Under the pieces are notes generated by a model. The model was not told the DNA's origin and did not search any database. It saw nothing but the letters and a program-made list of their open reading frames with translations. This document shows, in pieces, positions 44,200 through 53,236 of a DNA stretch of 64,000 nucleotides. The DNA lies in assembly GCA_964472095.1 (NCBI GenBank), contig CAYYIV010000006.1, positions 96,274-160,273 of the forward strand, in the 5' to 3' direction. The stretch is from Pelagibius sp964472095 (GTDB lineage Bacteria; Pseudomonadota; Alphaproteobacteria; Kiloniellales; Kiloniellaceae). Each line of letters starts with the position of its first letter. The first letter of the stretch is position 1. The position numbers and the translations under genes were made by a program.

Positions 44200-45906
44200 A
44201 TGGACGACAACCTGCTGACGGTCGCCGACGCCTACCGCGACCACCTCGCCGCCACCTACAAGCAATTCCTGCTGACCGCCCGCATCAGAATTCTCGTGGT
44301 GGTCGACACCGAAATCAGCCTCACCACCGGACCCGGCGTCTTCGGCGTCGGGCGCCTGGTGAAGCTGCTGCGGGAGACCAAGGTGGGCTGCACGCGCTTC
44401 GACGTGACTCTCGCCCGCCGCTCCTCGGTCAGCCCCATGGTCACCAACCCCAGCCCCGCCGACACTCAGCCCAGGTACGACGGCTTCCGCTTCGATGCGG
44501 CCGCCGGTGGCAAGCCGGTGATCGACGGCTACGACGAGATCTGGATCTACGGCTTCAAGCCGGGCAACGATAACGGGCCGGACAGCAACATCAACCAGGC
44601 CTTCGCCCTGCCGCTGAGCAACAGCGAGCTGGAAGTGCTGACCCGCTGGATGAACGAGAAGCAGGGCGGCGTCTTCGCCACCGGCGACCACGACTACCTC
44701 GGCGCTTCCATCTGCCACCGCATCCCGCGCGTCGGCACCATGCGCAAGTGGACCAACGCCGACGGTGTGCCGCCGATCGGCGGCCCCGACCGCATCGACA
44801 CCAACCGGCCGGCGACCCCGGGCCAGGCCAACATCGGCGGCGCCCCGGACGTCATCCCCAACAGCGTCGAGCAGGACGGCATCCCCCAGCCGATCCAATG
44901 GATCGCCTGGCAGCAGCACAAGCACGGCCACTTCGTCGTGCACAAGCGCCCGCATCCGGTACTCTGCCATCCAAAACTCGGCCCGATCGACGTGATGCCG
45001 GACCACCCGCACGAAGGCTGCTGCTTCACCGAGAGCCAGATCGACCTCGCGGCCAGCTACTCCTTCAACGGCTACAGCGGATCCGAGTATCCCGGCAGCG
45101 GCAACAGCCAGCCGCGGCCGCGCGTCATCGCCTGGGGCCACACCCTCGCCGACCCGCCCTACAACTTCGCCAAGGGCGACAGCCCGGCCAAGCACTTCCC
45201 GATGATCAGCGTCTATGACGGCCACGTGACCGACATCGGCCGCGTCGCCGTGGATTCGACCTGGCATCACCACTTCGACATGAACCTGCTCGGCCTGGAA
45301 GGCGCCGCCGACCCCACCGCCTGGCAGAAAATCAGCCGCTACTTCGTCAACCTGGCGGTCTGGCTCGCGCCACCGGGCCGCTATCGCGCGCACTGCTTCT
45401 TCGACTTCGTGAAGGCGCACTTCGAATATGTCGGCATGCTGGAGCTGCATCCGACGATCGCGCCGGCGCGCGTCGGCCACATCTTCCGCGACCACCTGCT
45501 GCACCACTACGGGCCCTGCTGGGTGACGACCTTCGTGCTCGACTGGCTGAAGGACTTCAACCGCAAACTCTACGAGCGGGTGCTGATCGAGTTCTTCAAC
45601 GGTCCGATCGGCCCAAAGGGCCCGCAGCCAGGTCCTTGCCTCAGCTGCCCACCCTGGGATTTCATCGAGCAGACCCTGCTGGGCCACATGGCCCTCGCCA
45701 CCCGCGAACTGGCGCTCGATCTGCGCAAGTCGTTCGAGGCGGGCGAGCGACGGAAGTTCGAGTTGGATGCCTTCCAGCCGCTGATGTTCAAGGGGCTGGA
45801 ACAGGGCTGGGGCGAGCTCTCGGCCCTGATGGACCGCGACACCAAGCGGCTGCAGGAAGTCTTCGCACCAGCGAAGGCCGAGCCGCGCTTCGAGGCGGCC
45901 GAATAG
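44200..45906 (+). CDS. Large soluble protein of unknown family, possible class I glutamine amidotransferase-like fold
   Basis: A 568-residue protein with no signal peptide or membrane span. I do not recognise a named family. Residues 29-170 have the beta-alpha pattern of a flavodoxin/GATase1-like domain: strand ILVVVDTE, FDVTLAR, YDEIWIYGF, helix ELEVLTRWM and GGVFATGDHDYLGAS. The last block resembles the W-x-x-x-GGG-hydrophobic step of ThuA/GATase-like proteins, but no catalytic Cys follows. The rest is rich in His, Trp and Pro (WHHHFDMNLLGLEG, PDHPHEGCCFTES, HIFRDHLLHHYGPCW), consistent with a metal site. It is monocistronic with a strong terminator. An in-frame TTG 12 codons upstream is less likely. 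Confidence 0.7.
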   Translation: MDDNLLTVADAYRDHLAATYKQFLLTARIRILVVVDTEISLTTGPGVFGVGRLVKLLRETKVGCTRFDVTLARRSSVSPMVTNPSPADTQPRYDGFRFDAAAGGKPVIDGYDEIWIYGFKPGNDNGPDSNINQAFALPLSNSELEVLTRWMNEKQGGVFATGDHDYLGASICHRIPRVGTMRKWTNADGVPPIGGPDRIDTNRPATPGQANIGGAPDVIPNSVEQDGIPQPIQWIAWQQHKHGHFVVHKRPHPVLCHPKLGPIDVMPDHPHEGCCFTESQIDLAASYSFNGYSGSEYPGSGNSQPRPRVIAWGHTLADPPYNFAKGDSPAKHFPMISVYDGHVTDIGRVAVDSTWHHHFDMNLLGLEGAADPTAWQKISRYFVNLAVWLAPPGRYRAHCFFDFVKAHFEYVGMLELHPTIAPARVGHIFRDHLLHHYGPCWVTTFVLDWLKDFNRKLYERVLIEFFNGPIGPKGPQPGPCLSCPPWDFIEQTLLGHMALATRELALDLRKSFEAGERRKFELDAFQPLMFKGLEQGWGELSALMDRDTKRLQEVFAPAKAEPRFEAAE

Positions 45907-45935
45907 CCGGCCCTCTCTCGTCGTTCCCTGCATTG

Positions 45936-45966
45936 GACCCGGGCGGAGCCTTCCGCCCGGGTCTTT
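45936..45966 (+). terminator. Rho-independent terminator after the orphan gene
   Basis: An 11-bp stem GACCCGGGCGG / CCGCCCGGGTC with a 6-nt loop and a T-rich tail (TTTCTTT). It lies just before the end of the convergent cytochrome gene. Confidence 0.85.
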
Positions 45967-45975
45967 CTTTGGCGG

Positions 45976-46860
45976 CTACCTGGCCGGCAGGCTGCGCAGG
46001 TAGGCAACCAGGGCGTCGAGGTCGGCAGTCGAGATGTTGCGGTAGTAGCCGAAGGGCATCGGCGGCAGCAGCTTCGTGCCATCAGGCCGCAGGCCCTCGG
46101 TGATCGCCGCCTTGATCGCCTTGTCGCTCCAGTCGCCGAGGCCGGCGGGGGTGATGTTGGAGGAATGGCTGACGCCCCAGGGGCCTTTGAACTGCAGGCC
46201 GCCGGCGCCCAACTGGTTGCGCCAGTCCGGCCCCATCGGCCCCAGCGGCGAGTGGCACTCGATGCAGTGGCCGAGCGGTCCGGCGAGGTAGGCACCGTAG
46301 GCCAGCTTGTCGTCCGGCGAGACCTCCGCCACCGTGGCCACCGGCGGCCCGTAGGCGGGCGGCACCGGGATGCGGTAGACCGAATTCGGCACCGCGTTGC
46401 GCACCGGCTTCAGGGCGCGCAGGTAGGCGACGATGGCCCGTACATCGCTGTCCGACATGTCGCGGTAGAGGCCGATCGGCATGAGCGGGCCGATCATCGA
46501 GCCGTCGGGCCGGCGCCCTTCGCGGATCGCGGTGATGATCTCCGCGTCGCTCCAGCCGCCGATACCGGTTTCCACATCGGGCGTCAGGTTGGCGCCGTAG
46601 GCGGTGAAGGCCGCGTCCTCCATCAACAGCCCGCCGGCCAGTTCCATGCCCGGCAGCGGACCTTCAGGTCCTTGCGGCGTGTGGCAGTTGCCGCAGGCGA
46701 CGATGCCCTGCATCAGGTAGGTGCCGCGCTCGAGCGGTGTCTCCGCCCGGCTCGCGCCGCCCGGCAAAGCGCCGGCGAGAAGGCAAAGGGCAACGATGGC
46801 CGCCGCCGCACGGCCCCGCCCGAAGCGGGTGCCTGCGGCAGCGCCGGCTTGTCTGCTCAT
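45976..46860 (-). CDS. Exported dihaem cytochrome c
   Basis: A 294-residue periplasmic or membrane-anchored protein. The signal sequence (AAAAIVALCLLAGALPGGASRA) is followed by two cytochrome c domains with CGNCH and CIECH haem sites. Each has the same following pattern: GGLLMEDAAFTAYGANLTPD then GGWSDAEIITAIREGRRPDG, and GGLQFKGPWGVSHSSNITP then GDWSDKAIKAAITEGLRPDG, each with a Met ligand in the MPIGLYR / MPFGYYR region. This two-domain plan is that of the cytochrome subunit of membrane alcohol/aldehyde dehydrogenases and related systems. No dehydrogenase is adjacent, so the partner is unknown. Confidence 0.9.
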   Translation of the reverse strand: MSRQAGAAAGTRFGRGRAAAAIVALCLLAGALPGGASRAETPLERGTYLMQGIVACGNCHTPQGPEGPLPGMELAGGLLMEDAAFTAYGANLTPDVETGIGGWSDAEIITAIREGRRPDGSMIGPLMPIGLYRDMSDSDVRAIVAYLRALKPVRNAVPNSVYRIPVPPAYGPPVATVAEVSPDDKLAYGAYLAGPLGHCIECHSPLGPMGPDWRNQLGAGGLQFKGPWGVSHSSNITPAGLGDWSDKAIKAAITEGLRPDGTKLLPPMPFGYYRNISTADLDALVAYLRSLPAR

Positions 46861-47013
46861 GATCTTCCTGGTCCCCGAAGCTTGGCGCTCTTGCGCGCCT
46901 GTTCATTGCGGCGGCGCTATCTACCCAAAACGCTTGCTGAACGCTAGCTCGTACAAAGGGGCCAGCGGTTGATTTCTATGGAGCCAGCTTGCAGGACGGG
47001 AGCGCCTGCACGC

Positions 47014-47907
47014 TCAGCGCGCAGCCTCCAGCAGGCCGCGCCGTTCCTGCACCGCCGCGGCGACGAAGTCCAGGAAGGCGCGCACCCGCCCCGCCCGGCG
47101 CAGGTCCGGGTGAGTCAGCAGCCAGAGGTCGGTGGCGAGGGCCGGCAGCGGCGCGCCGAGGCGGCGCAGCCGCGCGTCCCCGGCAGCCAGGTAGCACGGC
47201 AGCACGGCGAGGCCCGCCCCGTCGCCGGCCGCCGCGGCCATGCCCAACATGGTGTCGAGGCGGTAGCGGCAGCGCGCGTCATGCCCCTCCACCGCCATCC
47301 ACTTCTCGAGCGCGCGATAGGCCATGGCCCCGTCCGGGCCGATCCAGTCGGCTTGCTGCAGGTCGGGGGCACCGCCGCCGCGCCACAGGTCAACGTGGCC
47401 GTAGACCGCCTGGGCGATGGTGCCGATGCGACGCCCGACCAGCGCTTCCGGCGGCGCCGCGGCGGGCCGCAGGGCGATGTCGGCCTCCCGCCTGGAAAGG
47501 CTGAACAGCTGGTTGGAGACCGTGACCTCGAGGTCGATCTCCGGGAACTCGCGGCGAAAGGCGGCGAGGATCGGCGAGAAGACACCGATCAGCAGCGTGT
47601 CCGTGGTGGTGACCCGGACGCTGCCGGAGGGCCGCAGGTCCCGCCCCGCCAGTTGGCGCTCGACCTCCAGCACTTCCGCCTCGACCCGGCGCGCGCTGGC
47701 AGCGGCCGCCTCACCCGCCGCGGTCGGCAGGTAGCCGCTGCGGTCGCGGTGGAACAGGCGGACGCCGAGGCGCCGCTCGATCTCGCCCAGACGCCGGAAC
47801 ACCGTGGCATGGCTGACCCCGAGCTGCCGCCCGGCTCCTGAAAGCGAGCCCTTGACGGCAACAGCGAGCACCACGCGCAGGTCATCCCACTGCAGCTGAC
47901 TGTTCAT
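47014..47907 (-). CDS. LysR family transcriptional regulator
   Basis: A 297-residue regulator. The winged HTH is DDLRVVLAVAVKGSLSGAGRQLGVSHATVFRRLGEIERRLGVRLFHRDRSGY, followed by a coiled linker and a substrate-binding-like domain. The VSHATVFRRLGEIE variant belongs to the group in which the second recognition helix starts with A-T-V-x-R-R. The ATG at 47907 is chosen because an upstream extension lacks HTH character. It is divergent from the quinone reductase gene, whose promoter is the probable target; GCCA-N11-TGGC (47917-47935) in the shared region is a candidate operator. Confidence 0.92.
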   Translation of the reverse strand: MNSQLQWDDLRVVLAVAVKGSLSGAGRQLGVSHATVFRRLGEIERRLGVRLFHRDRSGYLPTAAGEAAAASARRVEAEVLEVERQLAGRDLRPSGSVRVTTTDTLLIGVFSPILAAFRREFPEIDLEVTVSNQLFSLSRREADIALRPAAAPPEALVGRRIGTIAQAVYGHVDLWRGGGAPDLQQADWIGPDGAMAYRALEKWMAVEGHDARCRYRLDTMLGMAAAAGDGAGLAVLPCYLAAGDARLRRLGAPLPALATDLWLLTHPDLRRAGRVRAFLDFVAAAVQERRGLLEAAR

Positions 47908-48008
47908 TTCTGCAAAGCCAGTGATCGGTTTTGGCGAATTTCTCGACTCTTCCGGACATCCTAACGTCCCGGGCATCCACCGCAACCGCTTCCTCGGAGG
48001 CTATCCCC

Positions 48009-48746
48009 ATGCACGCCCTGATCGTCCACAGCCATCCTGAATGCCGCTCCTTCAATGCCACGCTCAAGGATATCGCCGTCCTTACCCTGCGCCGCCTGGG
48101 CCACCGGGTGGTGGTCTCCGATCTCTACGCCGAGGGCTTCGACCCGGTGGAGGCGCCGCGGCACTACCGGGACCGCGCCGAACCCGGCCGCTTCGCGCCG
48201 CTGGCCGAGCAGCGCCATGCCAGCGAGCATGGAACCCTGCCCGCCGACGTCCGCCGCGAGATCGCCCGCCTCGAGCGGGCCGACCTCGTAATTCTGCAGT
48301 TTCCGCTCTGGTGGCACGCTCAGCCGGCGATGCTGAAGGGCTGGTTCGACCGCGTCTTCGTCAGCGGAGGCCTCTACTCCAGCACCATGCGCTACGACCG
48401 CGGCCACTTCCGCGGCAAGCGGGCCATGCTTTCGGTTACCAGCGGGGCGCCGGCGGAAGCCTTCGGGACGGGCGGGCGCGGCGGCGACATCGGGCAACTG
48501 CTCTGGCCGATCCACTATTCGCTGCACTACATGGGCTTTGCCGTGCTGCCGCCCTTCCTCGTCCACGGCGTCCAGGGCCACGGCTACGCCTATCAGGACG
48601 CCGAGGCCTTCGCGCGGCGGCTGGCGGGCCATGAGCAGGACTGGGCCACGCGGCTGGAGAGCCTCGAAGAGGCCCAGCCGCTCGCCTTCTCCGGCTGGGA
48701 CGACTGGGACGCCGACGGCCGGGCCAGGCCGCGCCGCGCCGGCTAG
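48009..48746 (+). CDS. NAD(P)H:quinone oxidoreductase-like flavodoxin-fold protein
   Basis: A 245-residue soluble flavoprotein of the NQO1/MdaB/KefF-like group. It begins HALIVHSHPECRSFNATLKDIA, has the flavin-ring loop FPLWWHAQPAMLKGWFDRVFVSGGLYS, and GRGGDIGQLLWPIHYSLHYMGFAVLPPFLVHG. The two-electron reduction of quinones protects against redox cycling. It is divergent from the LysR gene, a common arrangement for quinone-responsive reductases. The ATG follows GGAGG. It ends with Trp/Asp-rich WDDWDADG, typical of this subgroup. Confidence 0.9.
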   Translation: MHALIVHSHPECRSFNATLKDIAVLTLRRLGHRVVVSDLYAEGFDPVEAPRHYRDRAEPGRFAPLAEQRHASEHGTLPADVRREIARLERADLVILQFPLWWHAQPAMLKGWFDRVFVSGGLYSSTMRYDRGHFRGKRAMLSVTSGAPAEAFGTGGRGGDIGQLLWPIHYSLHYMGFAVLPPFLVHGVQGHGYAYQDAEAFARRLAGHEQDWATRLESLEEAQPLAFSGWDDWDADGRARPRRAG

Positions 48747-48889
48747 GTCGGATCATCCTTTCCGGCGAACCAGATGCAACCAAATCGCGCATCCAGATGT
48801 TCCAGCCTCGTGCCGTTTCAGCTTATTATCCAGAGAAGCAGAAAGGCCTGAGGCAAAAGAACGCAAAAGCTACGCAAAGGAAGACGAAA

Positions 48890-49192
48890 ATGAAAACAAT
48901 GCGCCTTCTGTCAGCATTCCTTCTCGTCGGTCTCCTTGCCGGCACCGTGGTGGGTTGCCGCGGTGAATCGGCGGGTGAATACGTCGATGACTCGGTGATC
49001 AGCAATACGGTGCGCGCCCAGCTTATCGACGACAGGGACCTGAACATCTTTCAGATCGACGTCACGACCTTGCAAGGTGAGGTGCAGTTGAGCGGCTTCG
49101 TGGACTCCCAGGCCGCCAAGGACCGAGCCGGCAGGGTGGCTGCCGATGTCGACGGCGTGAAGAAGGTGCACAACAACATCGTCGTGAGGTAG
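48890..49192 (+). CDS. BON-domain lipoprotein
   Basis: A 100-residue protein with a lipoprotein signal (LLSAFLLVGLLAGTVVGC) and one BON domain: VDDSVISNTVRAQLIDDRDLNIFQIDVTTLQGEVQLSGFVDSQAAKDRAGRVAADVDGVKKVHNNIVV. The pattern G-x-V-x-L-x-G-x-V and a final V-x-N-x-I-x-V is standard for OsmY-like BON proteins, which bind membranes and respond to stress. The ATG at 48890 with AAGGAAG upstream is chosen; an in-frame start about 90 bp upstream gives a Lys-rich, non-signal N-terminus. Confidence 0.9.
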   Translation: MKTMRLLSAFLLVGLLAGTVVGCRGESAGEYVDDSVISNTVRAQLIDDRDLNIFQIDVTTLQGEVQLSGFVDSQAAKDRAGRVAADVDGVKKVHNNIVVR

Positions 49193-49363
49193 CCGCCGGC
49201 GGCGCGGGCGCCGCGTCGTCGTTCCTGACCGGCTCATAGCCGCCCCGGATGATAGCCGGCGGGGCGGGGTGGCTGCGTTGCGGCTGTGTGCGGACGGGCA
49301 CGCCCCGTCCCGCCCGTCCCAGGCTGCGGCTCTCATCGACCCCTCGCTCCGACGCGACCCGCC

Positions 49364-49756
49364 ATGACCCTTCGCATCGTCCGCCTCGGCACGCCCCGCC
49401 ACCCCAATGAGGGCACCCGCATCGGCACCGTGCGCCGGCCGCCGCGCGGCGTGCGCAAGGAGCGCTACGCGGCCGAGGACTGGTACGACGTCTGGTATCC
49501 GGAACTCGCCCCCAGCGCGGAACTGGTGTCGCAGGCCCTGGCGGCGCGCAGCGAGCCCGAGTGGCGCGCCTTCGAGCGCGCGTTCCGGGCGGAGATGAAG
49601 CAGCCGGCGCCGAGCCGCAGCCTCGACCTCCTCGCCGCCCTCTCCCACGACGCCGACTTCTCGCTCGGCTGCTACTGCGAGGACGAATCCCGCTGCCACC
49701 GCGCGGTGCTGCGCGCGCTGCTGGCCGAGCGCGGCGCGAAGATCGCTCAAGGCTGA
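49364..49756 (+). CDS. DUF488 family protein
   Basis: A 130-residue soluble protein. RIGTVRRPPRGVRKERYAAEDWYDVWYPELAPS is the usual DUF488 start and SLGCYCEDESRCHRAVLRALLAERGA its C-terminal signature, with the conserved CYC-x4-CHR. Function is unsettled; some members sit with DNA-modification or antibiotic-stress genes, but nothing like that is adjacent here. Cys and His residues suggest a metal or thiol site. Single gene. Confidence 0.88.
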   Translation: MTLRIVRLGTPRHPNEGTRIGTVRRPPRGVRKERYAAEDWYDVWYPELAPSAELVSQALAARSEPEWRAFERAFRAEMKQPAPSRSLDLLAALSHDADFSLGCYCEDESRCHRAVLRALLAERGAKIAQG

Positions 49757-49918
49757 CGGGGCCGACCCTCCCGCGGGCCGGCCGGAGTGCCGGCTAATCG
49801 TTGTGCGGTGGCGCCTCGACGGCCGGGATAATTTCATTTGGCGGCCCGCGGGGGCCTGTGCAGAGTGTTCACGCGCCCGAGGCTTGGCAGGAAGGCCGGC
49901 GCCGACGAAGGGACTTGC

Positions 49919-51193
49919 ATGCTTGGCGATCCACGGTCCCATGGTTTGTGGGAGAAGACGGCCCCGGCCGCGCCGGTGATGGTGCCGCTGAAGGGCGACC
50001 ATAAGGCGGACGTCGTCGTGGTCGGCGGCGGCTATACCGGTCTCTCCGCGGCGCTGCACCTGGCGGAAGCCGGGGTGCGGGTGATCCTGCTGGAGGCCGC
50101 CGAGATCGGTTTCGGCGGCGCGGGGCGCAACGTCGGCCTGGTGAACGCCGGCATGTGGGTCAGGCCCGACACGCTGGTCGAGACCTTGGGGCAGGAGCGC
50201 GGCGAAGCGCTGCTCGCTTTGCTCGGCGACGGACCGCGCGTGGTCTTCGAGGTCATCGAGAAGCACGGCATTGCCTGCGAGGCGGTGCGCAACGGTACGC
50301 TGCACTGCGCCGTCGGCAGATCCGGACGGAAGGAACTGGAGGCGCGTCACCAGCAGTGGCAACGCCGAGGCGCGCCCGTCGAATTGCTCGATGCTTCCGA
50401 GGCCGCCGCAAAGACCGGCACCACGGCCTTCACCGGCGCGCTGCTGGACCGCCGCGCCGGCACCATCCAGCCACTCGCCTACGCGCGCGGCCTCGCCCAT
50501 GCCGCCGTCGCCGCCGGCGCGGTCCTGCACAGGGGCTCAAAGGTGCTTTCCATCGGAACCAACGGCTCGAACCGGCGCGTCGCGACCGACGCCGGCAGCG
50601 TGACGGCCGAACAGGTGGTCATCGCCACCGACGTCTATACCGATGCGCCGTGGTCGGGCATCCGCAGCGAGCAGGTGCGGCTGCCCTACTTCAACGTCGC
50701 CACCGAAACGCTCTCCGACGGCCTGTTGCGAAGGATCCTGCCCGAGCGGCAGGGCGCCTGGGACACCAAGACCGTGCTTCGCTCCTTCCGCCTCGATGCG
50801 TCGGGGCGGCTGGTCTTGGGCAGCGTCGGCGCGCTGCGCGGGACCGGCCTCGCGGTACATCGCGCCTGGGCCAAGCGCACGCTGCGCCGGCTGTTTCCCG
50901 AGATTGGCGACCTGCGCTTCGAGGCGGAATGGTTCGGCGTGATCGGCATGACCGCGGACAACCTGCCCCGCTTTCACCGGCTCGACGACAAGGTGCTGAC
51001 CATCTGCGGCTACAACGGCCGCGGCATCGCGCCGGGCACGGTCTTCGGCCGCTGCCTCGCCGACCTCGCGCTCGGCAGGATGCGGGACGCCGACTGCCCC
51101 CTTCCCTGCACCACGCCCCAGGACGCCCGCTTCCGCGCCCTCCGCGAAGGCGTCATCGAGGTCGGCGCACAGCTCGCCCACCTGGCGCCCTGA
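49919..51193 (+). CDS. FAD-dependent amine oxidoreductase (DAO family, PuuB-like)
   Basis: A 424-residue flavoenzyme. LGDPRSHGLWEKTAP at the N-terminus and the dinucleotide motif VVVVGGGYTGLSAALHLAEAG place it with gamma-glutamylputrescine-oxidase-like DAO enzymes. Other motifs are GFGGAGRNVGLVNAG, RAGTIQPLAYARGLAHAA, WFGVIGMTADNLPRFHRL and CGYNGRGIAPGTVFGR (FAD site). It probably oxidises an amine or modified amino acid to an imine, and the neighbouring RidA could then clear reactive imines. The ATG at 49919 with GAAGGGA is a better start than an in-frame frame that begins 81 bp upstream. Confidence 0.9.
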   Translation: MLGDPRSHGLWEKTAPAAPVMVPLKGDHKADVVVVGGGYTGLSAALHLAEAGVRVILLEAAEIGFGGAGRNVGLVNAGMWVRPDTLVETLGQERGEALLALLGDGPRVVFEVIEKHGIACEAVRNGTLHCAVGRSGRKELEARHQQWQRRGAPVELLDASEAAAKTGTTAFTGALLDRRAGTIQPLAYARGLAHAAVAAGAVLHRGSKVLSIGTNGSNRRVATDAGSVTAEQVVIATDVYTDAPWSGIRSEQVRLPYFNVATETLSDGLLRRILPERQGAWDTKTVLRSFRLDASGRLVLGSVGALRGTGLAVHRAWAKRTLRRLFPEIGDLRFEAEWFGVIGMTADNLPRFHRLDDKVLTICGYNGRGIAPGTVFGRCLADLALGRMRDADCPLPCTTPQDARFRALREGVIEVGAQLAHLAP

Positions 51194-51198
51194 AGCCT

Positions 51199-51552
51199 TC
51201 AGCGCGCGGCGACGACGGCAATCTCCACCGTGAACTGCGGCGCCGCGAGCCTGGCTTCGACGCAGGCCCGCCCTGGCGCCGCCCCCGGGGCCACCCAGGC
51301 ATCCCAGATCTCGTTCATCTCGTTGAAGGTCGCCATGTCGGTGATCCAGATCGTGGCCGAAAGCAGCTTGGTCTTGTCCGTGCCCGCTTCGGCGAGCAGC
51401 TCGTCAATCCCGGCGAGAATGTCCTTCGTCTGCTCCGCGACGGAGGCGCCCGGCGCGCGCTGCGCCACCTGGCCCGCCAGGAACACCAGGTTCCCGTGCA
51501 CGACGGCCTGGGACATGCGCTTAGCCGGTCGGATACGCTTGATGTCGGTCAT
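51199..51552 (-). CDS. RidA family reactive-imine deaminase
   Basis: A 117-residue protein of the YjgF/YER057c/UK114 fold. Motifs: NLVFLAGQVAQRAPGASVAEQTKDILAGIDELLAEAGTDKTKLLSATIWITDMATFNEMNEIWDAW, then GRACVEARLAAPQFTVEIAVVA. The Arg in RACVEA matches the catalytic Arg105 of RidA, which hydrolyses imines released by PLP enzymes. It ends 5 bp from the end of the convergent FAD oxidoreductase, whose product could be an imine; shared function is inference. Confidence 0.92.
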   Translation of the reverse strand: MTDIKRIRPAKRMSQAVVHGNLVFLAGQVAQRAPGASVAEQTKDILAGIDELLAEAGTDKTKLLSATIWITDMATFNEMNEIWDAWVAPGAAPGRACVEARLAAPQFTVEIAVVAAR

Positions 51553-51602
51553 TGTCTGTCCTTTTCCGAGGGAGTCGCTGTATAGCGGGTCGGGCTGCGA
51601 CC

Positions 51603-52466
51603 CTACTCGAACATCCCCTTCGGCGTCTCGCCCTTCAGGAACGGCTCGATGTAGCCATGCAGCAGGTCGATCTGCCCGATGACGGCGGTGTGCGAGGTCG
51701 CCGGCATGACGGCGAGGCGCGAAGGCGGCAGCGGCTCGCCCATGTCGCCCATGCCGCCGCCACCGAGCAGCCGGAACAGCGCCACGTTGTGCTCCAGCGT
51801 GGACACGTCGGCATCCCCGGCGATGATCAGCACCGGGGTCTTCAGCGCCTTCACCTCTTCGCCCCAGGCCATCGGCTCATGCTCGAGCGCGATCAACTTT
51901 TCGACCAGCGCGGGGAAGCCGTCGGGGTCGGCGGCGAGCGCGCGGTAGTCCTCGGCGAACGGCATGTCGAGAATCATCTCCACCGTCATCTTGGGGATGA
52001 ACTCCCTGAACGCCGGCTGCCAGCCCTCGACATCGTAGGCGACCGAGGCCGCCACCAACTGGTCGACCTTTTCCGGGTAATCGATGGCCAGCCGCAGCCC
52101 CGCCCCCGCGCCCATCGAGTAGCCGAAGACGTCGACCTTCTCCAGCCCCACGGCGTCCATGAAGGCCGCCACGTCGTCCGCCAGGTTGGGATAGGTGATC
52201 GGCCGGTCGATATCGGTGGTGCGGCCGTGGCCCTGGAATTCCAGCGCATAGACCGTGTGGGTTTCTGCCAACTTCGGGATGATCGCGCCCATGGACGGGA
52301 TGTTCATGTAGGCGCCGTGCAGCACGACCAGCGGATCGCCTTCGCCGGAGACCTCGTAGTACATCTGCATGCCGTTCACCGTCACACGGTCGCCTTCCGG
52401 TTCGGACTGGGCGAAGGCGGGGCCGGCCGCCAGCAGAAGCATGGCAATCAGCACGGTACGGATCAT
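51603..52466 (-). CDS. Exported alpha/beta hydrolase
   Basis: A 287-residue protein with a signal peptide (VLIAMLLLAAGPAFAQ). The fold is clear: oxyanion-hole strand PLVVLHGAYMNI, nucleophile elbow FGYSMGAGAGLR (Ser), Asp in VLIIAGDADVSTLEH and His in PATSHTAVIG. Lid region is residues about 140-205. Possible activities are esterase or lactonase; substrate unknown. The ATG follows GGAGGAG. It is alone between RidA and msrA (divergent). Confidence 0.88.
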   Translation of the reverse strand: MIRTVLIAMLLLAAGPAFAQSEPEGDRVTVNGMQMYYEVSGEGDPLVVLHGAYMNIPSMGAIIPKLAETHTVYALEFQGHGRTTDIDRPITYPNLADDVAAFMDAVGLEKVDVFGYSMGAGAGLRLAIDYPEKVDQLVAASVAYDVEGWQPAFREFIPKMTVEMILDMPFAEDYRALAADPDGFPALVEKLIALEHEPMAWGEEVKALKTPVLIIAGDADVSTLEHNVALFRLLGGGGMGDMGEPLPPSRLAVMPATSHTAVIGQIDLLHGYIEPFLKGETPKGMFE

Positions 52467-52679
52467 CGGTTCTCCTCCTCGATTTTCCGTGCAGCTTATG
52501 CCGGAGCAGGACAGCGCCGACAGCCGACAATTGAGAAGCCGCCGTCATTGCTGCCGCCCTACTGACAGGATCGAGGCAGGCCCAGGGCTTCACGAATTCG
52601 GCATTGGCAGGAGCGGCTGGCCGATACCATATTCTGAAACTCAGGCTATGATTGTGGACCAGGAATGGAGGATATTCGG

Positions 52680-53186
52680 ATGACCGAGCGAGCTGTTCTG
52701 GCCGGTGGCTGCTTCTGGGGCATGCAGGACCTGATCCGCAAGCTGCCCGGCGTCGTCTCGACTCGCGTGGGGTACACCGGCGGCGACGTGCCGAACGCGA
52801 CCTACCGCAACCACGGCACCCATGCCGAAGGCATCGAGATCGTCTTCGATCCCGAGAAGATCGGCTACCGGCGGATTCTGGAGGTCTTCTTTCAGATCCA
52901 CGACCCCACCACGAAGAACCGCCAGGGCAACGACGTCGGCCTGTCCTACCGCTCGGCGATCTACTACCTCGACGACGAGCAGAAGCGCATCGCCGAGGAC
53001 ACCATCGCCGACGTGAATGCCTCGGGCCTCTGGCCGGGCAAGGTCGTCACCGAGGTCGAGCCGGTCGGCGATTTCTGGGAAGCGGAGCCGGAGCACCAGG
53101 ACTACCTGGAGCGCATCCCCAACGGCTACACCTGCCACTTCCCCCGCCGCGACTGGGTGCTGCCCAAGCGCAGCGCGGCAGAGTAG
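52680..53186 (+). CDS. msrA: Peptide-methionine (S)-S-oxide reductase
   Basis: A 168-residue enzyme that repairs the S epimer of oxidised Met. Catalytic Cys is in GGCFWGMQDLIRKLPGV, with VGYTGGDVPNATYRNHGTHAEGIEIVFDP and YRSAIYYLDDEQ following, plus AEPEHQDYLERIPNGYTCHF near the end. Length is that of short MsrA forms. The ATG at 52680, 8 nt after GGAGGA, is chosen. No MsrB is adjacent. Confidence 0.97.
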   Translation: MTERAVLAGGCFWGMQDLIRKLPGVVSTRVGYTGGDVPNATYRNHGTHAEGIEIVFDPEKIGYRRILEVFFQIHDPTTKNRQGNDVGLSYRSAIYYLDDEQKRIAEDTIADVNASGLWPGKVVTEVEPVGDFWEAEPEHQDYLERIPNGYTCHFPRRDWVLPKRSAAE

Positions 53187-53236
53187 GACGCGGAAACAGT
53201 GGCCGGGCTGCGGCCTCGGCAAGGAGAGCCTTCCCG

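Noticed and set aside
43531..45933. An 800-codon open frame on the minus strand opposite the PilZ and orphan genes
   Set aside because: It is the antisense shadow of high-G+C coding sequence: composition is low-complexity (Val/Ala/Gly/His/Arg-rich), no domain is recognisable, and the plus-strand PilZ domain is clear.
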